Part shown: positions 57,995 to 64,000 of the stretch, one piece after another
Layout: each line of letters starts with the position of its first letter
Position numbering within the stretch: the stretch's first letter is position 1
The notes under the pieces: model-generated
The model's input: the letters and a program-made list of their open reading frames with translations, nothing else
Told to the model about the DNA's origin: nothing
Database searches by the model: none
Source of the DNA: Methyloceanibacter caenitepidi
GTDB taxonomy: Bacteria > Pseudomonadota > Alphaproteobacteria > Rhizobiales > Methyloligellaceae
Reading direction: 5' to 3'
DNA length: 64,000 nt
Assembly (NCBI RefSeq): GCF_000828475.1
Contig: NZ_AP014648.1
Location: 2,677,400-2,741,399, forward strand
Translations under genes and position numbers: made by a program

Positions 57995-60025
57995 GTGCCA
58001 AGTGAAACGGTCATCAAAACGACATGCGCGCGCGACTGCTATGACGCGTGCGGAATAGCCGTGCATACGCGAGACGGGTCCATCACCAAGGTTATCGGGG
58101 ATCCGGACCATCCGGTTTCGCGCGGCAAACTCTGTGGCAAATGCGCTATTGCCTACAATGGCGCCTGGCGCGACCCAGCGCTCCGCCTTTCCTCTCCACT
58201 GCGGCGTGCGGGACCGAAAGGTGAGGGAAAGTTCGTTCCGATCTCCTGGGACGAAGCACTCGCGGAAATCTCCGAGCGCTTCACGGAGCTTGTCGATCAA
58301 GGCAATGCACACACTATTCTGCATACGCACTATACGGGCACGGTCGGGCTGATAAATATTGCGTTTCCACTGCGCTTCTTTCACCGCTTAGGTGCGACCG
58401 AGGTCGACCCCGACACTGTGTGCAACAAGGCGGGCCATGCGGCTTTGGACCTCACATTCGGCACATCGGTTGTCGGCTTTGATCCACGCACGGCGCGGGA
58501 TTCGCGATGCATCCTCGTCTGGGGCGCAAATCCGTCCCACTCTGCCCCACATCAGGACCAACGCTTCCTGACTGAAGCCGCCGCTGCCGGAACGACGATA
58601 ATCGTCGTGGACCCGATCGAGCACGCGACGGCTACGGCATCGGACCTGTTTCTCAAGCTTCGCCCGGGCACGGACGCCGCCTTGGGATTTGCATTTCTCA
58701 ATGTGATGAAGTCGAGCGGCTTGATCGACTGGGAGTTCGTCGACGCGCATGTGCTTGGCGCCAAGGCGCTCATGGAGACGATCGACAGCACGACCCCGGC
58801 CGTGGCGGAGAAGCTTTGTGGCGTACCGGCAGATTTGATCGATAAGGCGGCTCGCGCCTACGCCGAGGGCCCCTCGTTGCTTTGGCTTGGACAGGGCGTG
58901 CAGCGTCAGACATATGGCGGGAACGTCTTCCGCGTCCTCTCCGCCCTTGTGGCCTTCAGCGGAAATGTCGGAAAGCCCGGCGCGGGCTTCCTCTACTTGA
59001 ACGGTCCCGATTGCCGCGGCATCGACATGGACATGGTCGCGATGCCCGAACTCGCGCGCGGCGCGACCCCGTCCATCAGCCATATGGACCTCGCAGCGAC
59101 TCTCGAACAGTCCGAGTTGTCGAACGCGCTGGTGACATGGAACAGCAATCCGGCGGCGTCCTCGCCGGAACAGCGGCGTCTGCGCAAAGCCTTGTTGCGC
59201 GACGACCTCTTCCATGTTGCCGTTGAACTCTTCCATACGGACACGACGTCTTATGCGGATGTCGTTCTTCCGGCCGCGAGTTTTCTCGAGTGTAACGATC
59301 TCGTCCTGTCGTATTTCGATTTGACGCTGTCGGCTCAGGTGAAGACCGTCGACCCTCCCGGGGACGCGCTGCCGAACCATGAGATATTCCGGCGATTGGC
59401 GGGCGCGATGGGTTATGAGGAACCCGCTCTCTTCGAGAATGAAGCCGATCTCATCGAGAGACTGCTCGAGCAAACGCCTTACCCCGGCAGCTTCTCGGAC
59501 CTGGCTGCGGCCGGGACGGTCACGCTTTTCGACGAGCCCCAAACCCAGTTCCCGGACCTATCGTTTCCGACGGAGTCGAAACGCATACAGCTCGCCAACG
59601 ACGCTGCGGTCGAGCTGGGACTTCCACGCGCGCCGACCGCCCATGCGGACGAGCGGGCTCAGCCCGGCTTTCTGCGGATCGTTTCGCCCGCATCGGCCTG
59701 GCTCATGAACTCGAGCTACGGCAACGATCCGGTTATCCAGAAGAAGCTGGGCACGCCATCGATCGTTCTTCATCCGGATGACGCGGCCGAGTACGACGTC
59801 GTGGACGGAGATCCGATCGTTCTGGTGAACGACATCGGACGGTTGGCGCTGACCGTGGCAGTCTCGGACATCGCACAGCCCGGCATGGGCATTGTCTACA
59901 AGGGCCGGTGGCCCGGCACGACAGATACCGACGCCAATATCAACGCGCTCGTCTCCGGCCGCAAAAGCGACCTTGCCGAAAACACGACCGTTCATAGCAC
60001 CGAGGTCCGGCTCGAGAGGGTCTGA
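57995..60025 (+). CDS. Cytoplasmic molybdopterin oxidoreductase of the formate dehydrogenase/DMSO reductase superfamily
   Basis: 676 residues without a Tat signal. The N terminus has a 4Fe-4S site, TTCARDCYDACG and GKLCGKCA, and a probable Mo-ligand Cys in DTVCNKAGHAAL near residue 142. WGANPSHSAPHQ near 180 and the C-terminal molydopterin-dinucleotide domain (RIVSPASAWLMNSSYGND near 555, VYKGRWPGT near 630) are clear. Many relatives are annotated as formate dehydrogenase or anaerobic dehydrogenase, but the substrate cannot be read from sequence. The gene start GTGCCAAG or the ATG-like first codon lies about 88 bases after site C, which suggests C1 or amine control. Confidence 0.83.
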   Translation: MPSETVIKTTCARDCYDACGIAVHTRDGSITKVIGDPDHPVSRGKLCGKCAIAYNGAWRDPALRLSSPLRRAGPKGEGKFVPISWDEALAEISERFTELVDQGNAHTILHTHYTGTVGLINIAFPLRFFHRLGATEVDPDTVCNKAGHAALDLTFGTSVVGFDPRTARDSRCILVWGANPSHSAPHQDQRFLTEAAAAGTTIIVVDPIEHATATASDLFLKLRPGTDAALGFAFLNVMKSSGLIDWEFVDAHVLGAKALMETIDSTTPAVAEKLCGVPADLIDKAARAYAEGPSLLWLGQGVQRQTYGGNVFRVLSALVAFSGNVGKPGAGFLYLNGPDCRGIDMDMVAMPELARGATPSISHMDLAATLEQSELSNALVTWNSNPAASSPEQRRLRKALLRDDLFHVAVELFHTDTTSYADVVLPAASFLECNDLVLSYFDLTLSAQVKTVDPPGDALPNHEIFRRLAGAMGYEEPALFENEADLIERLLEQTPYPGSFSDLAAAGTVTLFDEPQTQFPDLSFPTESKRIQLANDAAVELGLPRAPTAHADERAQPGFLRIVSPASAWLMNSSYGNDPVIQKKLGTPSIVLHPDDAAEYDVVDGDPIVLVNDIGRLALTVAVSDIAQPGMGIVYKGRWPGTTDTDANINALVSGRKSDLAENTTVHSTEVRLERV

Positions 60026-60070
60026 CCCCACACATTCAAAGACACGTTCAAGGAAGTAAGAGGACAATCT

Positions 60071-60238
60071 ATGGGACCGAGTTGGTGGCAAATCGCAGTC
60101 GTTATCGCCTTGTTTGTGCTTCTCTTCGGCCGCGGCAAGATATCAGACGTCATGGGAGACGTGGCCAAGGGTATTAAGAGCTTCAAGGCAGGACTTGCCG
60201 ACGAGGAGGTCGACAAGGCCGATCGCCACACCGGCTAG
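60071..60238 (+). CDS. tatA: Sec-independent translocase protein TatA
   Basis: 55 residues, short for Tat[21 protein letters not shown] is the single membrane helix, followed by [20 protein letters not shown], the amphipathic helix with the conserved FGRGK and FK features. TatA forms the pore of twin-arginine export. It lies 45 bases after the molybdopterin enzyme gene without tatB or tatC, so it is probably a second, TatE-like copy. AGAGGA precedes the ATG. The nearby Tat substrate is the binding protein at 56352-57644. Confidence 0.88.
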   Translation: MGPSWWQIAVVIALFVLLFGRGKISDVMGDVAKGIKSFKAGLADEEVDKADRHTG

Positions 60239-60323
60239 GTCTCCGGACCGCTCGAATCCAGTTAAGTACGCTGGGCGGCGTCCGCATCGACACGCGGTCG
60301 CTTCAAAAGCGGCGACGGGGCCC

Positions 60324-61052
60324 CTAGCACGCAACGAACAACGCGACCAGGCCGCGCTGTTCGACGTCTACATGCGCAAAGCGGCGTTTCAGACCTTCGG
60401 TCAAGGCGGCCAGGCTGTCCTCGCTGTTATTGAAGACGCCCCGCTCGTTATAGATCTTGAACAGTGCTCGGGCGGGCCCGTTGGGCCGCACCCCATCACC
60501 CAGAATCGTGGCGCCGAACAGACGTGCGTCTTGTGCCATGAGCGGCTTGAGGTGATCGAGCACCACGAGCTTTTCCGCCATGGACCCCGGCAGACAGTGC
60601 AGCACGTAGGTCAGCGCCACCGATGAGAACGGCGCCAGATCCGAAGACAAGGGCTCCAGAAGGTTCGCCTGCCGGCACTTCGGGTCGAACCGCCGCAGCC
60701 GCCGCGCCGACACGCTCAAACAGTGCGGATTGATGTCGAGCAAGACCAGGCGGTCGAATGCTGTGCCGGCACGGTCGAGAAAAAGACCGGTACCGACCGC
60801 GGCCTCCAGGTGGTTTGCCGACAGATGCCGCCGGTAAAGGCCGACGATGTTCGACGTCGGACAACGCCATGCAATCCGATTGGAGAGGCCGTGAACCGCA
60901 AGATCGTAAAACGACAACGAGGCGGGCGTGTAGATCGCGTGCGCCTTGGCGACGGCGTCCATCTTGGCGACGGCATCTGCTCCGGCAGGGGCAACGCCAC
61001 CCTGCCCTGAGTCTGAACCGGGAATCTCAGCCCCCTTTTCCGATTTCGTCAT
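60324..61052 (-). CDS. Class I SAM-dependent methyltransferase
   Basis: 242 residues. HLEAAVGTGLFLDRAG near residue 80 is motif I (E/DxGxGxG-like), LVLLDINPHCLSVSARRL near 102 motif II with the acidic ribose ligand, and FSSVALTYVLHCLPG near 143 motif III. An N-terminal 35 residues are polar and probably disordered. The acceptor substrate is unknown. Leftward and alone, beyond tatA. Confidence 0.8.
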   Translation of the reverse strand: MTKSEKGAEIPGSDSGQGGVAPAGADAVAKMDAVAKAHAIYTPASLSFYDLAVHGLSNRIAWRCPTSNIVGLYRRHLSANHLEAAVGTGLFLDRAGTAFDRLVLLDINPHCLSVSARRLRRFDPKCRQANLLEPLSSDLAPFSSVALTYVLHCLPGSMAEKLVVLDHLKPLMAQDARLFGATILGDGVRPNGPARALFKIYNERGVFNNSEDSLAALTEGLKRRFAHVDVEQRGLVALFVAC

Positions 61053-61094
61053 CGCTCGAACTTAAGGGTTGGCTGAAAACGCGCACGAAAAAAG

Positions 61095-61121
61095 AAAAAG
61101 GGGCGCCGAAACGGCGCCCCT
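61095..61121 (-). terminator. Rho-independent terminator of the TorF-family porin gene
   Basis: AAAGGGGCGCCG / CGGCGCCCCTTT, a perfect 12-bp stem with an AAA loop, followed on the minus strand by TTTTTCTTTTTT. The strongest terminator in the window. Confidence 0.92.
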
Positions 61122-61146
61122 TTGGAAGGTAGTGTTTGGGTAAGTC

Positions 61147-61911
61147 TTAGAACGATGCGCTGATCGTACCGACGACGCGACCGTCGCAGTTGTCGCCGCG
61201 ACCCGGTGCGCCACCGCAACCGATATCGCTCAGGTCGGTATCCCAGTAGCGGACATCAGCTGCCCAGTTGTCCAGGAAGCCGAGGGTCAGACCCACGTTC
61301 CAGTAGGTGTAATCCGTACCGGCATCGGCCCACTGGAAGCCGACCAAACCGCTGACGCTCGGATCGAAGAAGTTGAACCACTTGTTGCCGAAGACGTACT
61401 CGCCGCCGACCTCAAGAACGTCGTAGTCGGAGTCAGTACCCCAGTAGTTCGTCACGCCGAGGGTGAAGGCATCACCGAAGGTGTACGAACCGCCCGTCTT
61501 AATTTCGACGATGTCGGTCCCGCTGGCGCCCGGATAGGTGTACCACAGCACGCCGATATCGAGGTCGAAGCCGCCGATCGTCGGAGCGATACCACCGTAG
61601 TAGTCGATCTCGATGCTGTCAGCGAAGTCGATGTTGGAGCCCCACATGCCGAGGTAGAACATGCCGTAGGACGCATCGAGCGAACCCTGAACGGCCGGGT
61701 TCTGATTGGTCTGAGAGATACCACGGAACACATAGTCCGTGGTGAAAGCCGTGGTGGCGCTAAGCTCGAGCTGATTGCCCGAACCACCGCCGAAGGGGCC
61801 GAATGCCTGGTCCCCAGGATCTTGCGCCTGTGCCGCAAGGGCGGAACCCGCAACGAGTGCCGCTCCCAAAACCGTAGATTTGAAGATCCCCGCAATTTCA
61901 CGCCGAGCCAT
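61147..61911 (-). CDS. TorF-family putative porin
   Basis: 254 residues. The signal peptide ends near residue 30 (GSALAAQAQ), then LELSATTAFTTDYVFRGISQTNQNPAVQGSLDASYG is the signature start of the Gcw_chp/TorF family of outer-membrane barrels. Many strands follow with alternating aromatic residues, ending RVVGTISASF with a terminal Phe. The family is thought to form small outer-membrane pores; the substrate is unknown. A strong terminator follows it. The start with a short Arg-rich N terminus was chosen over an upstream frame that has no signal-peptide logic. Confidence 0.88.
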   Translation of the reverse strand: MARREIAGIFKSTVLGAALVAGSALAAQAQDPGDQAFGPFGGGSGNQLELSATTAFTTDYVFRGISQTNQNPAVQGSLDASYGMFYLGMWGSNIDFADSIEIDYYGGIAPTIGGFDLDIGVLWYTYPGASGTDIVEIKTGGSYTFGDAFTLGVTNYWGTDSDYDVLEVGGEYVFGNKWFNFFDPSVSGLVGFQWADAGTDYTYWNVGLTLGFLDNWAADVRYWDTDLSDIGCGGAPGRGDNCDGRVVGTISASF

Positions 61912-62111
61912 TATCCAGTCTCCTGCTTTTCGCCTGTCCCTGACGACTTGATTTCGTTGTTTAGGATGCTGCTGACACGCTGTGTTCGCGGTGCAACGTC
62001 CCCCGTGGCTTTGACAATAGTCAGGGCTTTTGGTGAAGCAACGAAAAAGCAAGGTTCTTTCGAATTCTACAAACCCAGTGTGTCCTATCTGCAATAATTT
62101 ACTGTTTTTGA

Positions 62112-62374
62112 TACCGCATTGGGCTTAGGAGCCGCTCCGGTCAGCCTACCCATTCAGCCAGTTGCACAGTTGTTGGGCGTTTTGGCTTCGTTCCTTTGAG
62201 ATACCCTCGGCGCTACACGGGTAAGCCGGGCCGACTCAGTGCGGACTCGGGGCTCCGCGCCATGTCTTGTTCGGCAGATTTCGCTCCCATAGAGTGCCGA
62301 TCCCACGTGGTTGGGGCCCGCTTGGCGGGTTTTTTCCGATATTTCCGGCAGCAGCCTACGACTCGAAGGACACG
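62112..62374. other. Intergenic region ending in a terminator, possible small RNA
   Basis: Between the porin promoter and the SDR gene. A rightward terminator at 62317-62335 lies upstream of the SDR start with no coding gene in front of it, so a short non-coding transcript or leader is possible. No tRNA pattern was found. Confidence 0.35.
62317..62335 (+). terminator. Rho-independent terminator upstream of the SDR gene
   Basis: CCCGC / GCGGG stem with a TTG loop (stem starts after GGGG), then TTTTTT. No coding gene precedes it on this strand. Confidence 0.7.
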
Positions 62375-63130
62375 ATGGCCGCCAACTCCTTGGAAGCCTG
62401 TGCATTGGTGACCGGCGCCGCCCGCCGCTTGGGGCGCGCCATCGCGGAAGACCTCGCGCGCGCCGGGTGGCGGGTCGCGGTCCACTACCAGAGGTCCGAG
62501 GCGGACGCGCGCGGCCTTGTGGCGGAAATCGAGGCTTTCGGCGGACGCGCGGCAGCCGTTCAGGCCGATCTGTCGGAACTCCAGGCCTTGCCGGGCTTGA
62601 TCGAGGACAGCGCCAAGGCCCTGGGGCCCGTGGCCTGCCTCGTCAACAACGCCGCCTGCTTCTCCTGGGACTGGCCGGACGATTTCGACGAGACCGGCTG
62701 GACCCAGCATCATGAAGTCAATCTTCGCGCGCCGGTTTTCCTGACAAAGGCCTTCGCCAATGCCCTGCCGGCCGGCGTCGAGGGCAATGTCATAAATCTG
62801 ATCGATCAGAAGGTTCATGCGCTGAACCCCCATTACTTTACCTACACAATCGCCAAATCGGCCCTCTGGACCGCGACTCGCACCCTCGCCCAGGCCCTGG
62901 CGCCCCAAATCCGGGTCAACGCCATCGCCCCCGGCCCGGTGCTGCCCTTCGAGGGCCAGTCGGACGAAGACTTCGCGCGCGAATGCCATGACACTTTGCT
63001 GAAACGCCCTGTCCCCATGAGTGACATCACGGCGACGGTCCGCTTTCTTCTAGAGACGGGATCGATCACGGGCCAGATGATCGCGCTGGACGGCGGGCGG
63101 CACCTCAATTGGCGTCCCGACGCGGGCTGA
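62375..63130 (+). CDS. Short-chain dehydrogenase/reductase, pteridine-reductase-like
   Basis: 251 residues. The cofactor motif VTGAARRLGRAIAEDLA near residue 12 has the TGxxxRxG form with Arg after Ala, typical of FolM/pteridine-reductase-like SDRs and of NADPH preference; VNNAACF near 90 follows, and YTIAKSALWTATRTLA near 155 holds the catalytic Tyr and Lys. NAIAPGPVLP and a C-terminal GQMIALDGGRHL complete the fold. The SDR-then-uvrC order is common in rhizobia. Probable role in pterin or folate reduction, not certain. Confidence 0.87.
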   Translation: MAANSLEACALVTGAARRLGRAIAEDLARAGWRVAVHYQRSEADARGLVAEIEAFGGRAAAVQADLSELQALPGLIEDSAKALGPVACLVNNAACFSWDWPDDFDETGWTQHHEVNLRAPVFLTKAFANALPAGVEGNVINLIDQKVHALNPHYFTYTIAKSALWTATRTLAQALAPQIRVNAIAPGPVLPFEGQSDEDFARECHDTLLKRPVPMSDITATVRFLLETGSITGQMIALDGGRHLNWRPDAG

Positions 63131-63250
63131 AGCGAAAACTTGTTAGACAAGGCTCTTGCGTGGACGCCCTTGAAGGGGGCCGGAGCCACCCCCTAGTGTG
63201 AACGACAGGTCCGCACTGCCGCGAGGCAGTTGCCAACACGATACGATTTC

Positions 63251-64000
63251 ATGACACCGGAAAGCTCTGACAGCGAAAGCGCAAATCCGCTTCTCAAGCG
63301 GGATTCGGACGCGAGTCCCGAGACGGGAGCCGCCGTCATCGCGCGCCATGCGAAGCTCGCGCCGGCTGGCCCCGGCGTCTATCGCATGTTCGATTCCGAA
63401 GGCCAGGTGCTCTACGTGGGCAAGGCGCGGCACCTCAAGAAACGCGTCCAGAGCTACGCGCGCGGCGCCGGCCACAACAACCGCATCGCCCGCATGATCG
63501 CCGACACGGCGGCCATGGAGTTCGTGACCACCAACACCGAGATGGAGGCGCTTCTCCTCGAGGCGAACCTCATCAAGCGGCTCAAGCCCCGCTACAACGT
63601 GGTTCTGCGGGACGACAAGTCGTTCCCCTTCATCTTGATCGCCCGCGACCATCCGGTGCCGCAGATCCTGAAGCATCGCGGGGCCCGCAACCGCAAAGGC
63701 GATTATTTCGGGCCTTTCGCGTCCGCCGGTGCCGTGGGCCGGACCATCAATACTTTGCAGCGCGCCTTTCTATTGCGCTCGTGCTCCGACGGTTACTACG
63801 AAGCCCGCACGCGCCCCTGCCTGCTCTATCAAATCAAGCGATGCAGCGCGCCCTGCACCGGCGCGATCTCCGAGGAAGCCTATGGTGAGCTCCTCGACGA
63901 GGCCCTGGGGTTCCTGCGCGGAGAGAGCGATGAGGTGAAGCATCGCCTGCGCGCGCTGATGGAAGAGGCCAGCGAAGCCCAGGACTACGAGCGCGCGGCG
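63251..64000 (+). CDS. uvrC: UvrABC system protein C, 5' part (runs off the window)
   Basis: The first 250 residues are present. The GIY-YIG nuclease domain starts near residue 42: PGVYRMF, then [16 protein letters not shown], with Arg and Glu of the active site in place. A central Cys-rich stretch, [17 protein letters not shown], follows, and the UVR domain begins at the edge. UvrC makes both incisions around a lesion bound by UvrB. The ATG at 63251 has a weak ribosome site. The partner uvrB is at 12404-14809. Confidence 0.93.
   Translation, partial: MTPESSDSESANPLLKRDSDASPETGAAVIARHAKLAPAGPGVYRMFDSEGQVLYVGKARHLKKRVQSYARGAGHNNRIARMIADTAAMEFVTTNTEMEALLLEANLIKRLKPRYNVVLRDDKSFPFILIARDHPVPQILKHRGARNRKGDYFGPFASAGAVGRTINTLQRAFLLRSCSDGYYEARTRPCLLYQIKRCSAPCTGAISEEAYGELLDEALGFLRGESDEVKHRLRALMEEASEAQDYERAA

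Overview
The window looks like a chromosomal segment of a GC-rich alphaproteobacterium of the Hyphomicrobiales, probably a methylated-amine-using methylotroph related to Hyphomicrobium or Methyloceanibacter. This rests on the Rhizobiales-type housekeeping genes (uvrB, an SDR gene followed by uvrC, an Omp25-like porin, a TorF-type porin, DUF3072, a histone H1-like basic protein) and on the methylamine genes. The genus is inference. I saw no rRNA, tRNA, CRISPR array, insertion sequence or prophage.

Positions 1-23,500 are mostly ordinary: an EF-G-like GTPase, a glyoxalase-fold protein, an alpha/beta hydrolase, a molbindin, an aspartate aminotransferase, a lysine/alanine-rich H1-like protein with a 102-bp DNA repeat, a divergent DUF4239/FNT-channel pair, uvrB, envelope hydrolases, a cold-shock protein, an M20 peptidase, RNase T2 and an outer-membrane barrel. 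Several very short genes lie between them: a 40-aa membrane protein coupled to the next gene, a 56-aa two-helix membrane protein and a 39-aa lipoprotein.

Positions 23,500-60,300 form a methylated-amine island. One leftward operon carries a SoxB-like FAD oxidoreductase, a GlnT/GmaS-type synthetase, the three MgsABC/GlxBCD subunits, a 132-aa unknown protein and an APC permease, with an ammonium transporter and a 70-aa membrane protein beyond. This resembles the N-methylglutamate pathway for monomethylamine, but the usual multisubunit N-methylglutamate dehydrogenase is absent. A second leftward operon encodes trimethylamine dehydrogenase with all its known catalytic residues, a membrane Fe-S ETF:quinone oxidoreductase, a leucine-rich-repeat-variant protein and EtfB/EtfA. 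A stand-alone GcvT-type folate protein faces it, and a paralogous APC permease lies next to that. A branched-chain-type ABC transporter split into two convergent units, a molybdopterin oxidoreductase and a stand-alone TatA follow. Between the two operons lie RibBA (flavin supply), a universal stress protein, an XRE-cupin regulator, a NarX/NarL-type two-component pair and a PAS-PAS protein with a degenerate GGDEF domain.

The most interesting observation joins these pieces. A 16-bp imperfect palindrome with NarL-type 7-2-7 geometry (coding-strand consensus TAMCYCCNARKGGGTA, loosely) occurs in the promoter regions of four amine/C1 units, always oriented toward the catabolic gene. The local NarL-like regulator keeps the NarL recognition-helix sequence. 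I propose that this two-component system controls a methylated-amine regulon.

Positions 60,300-64,000 return to housekeeping: a methyltransferase, a TorF-family porin, an SDR reductase and the 5' part of uvrC, which runs off the window.
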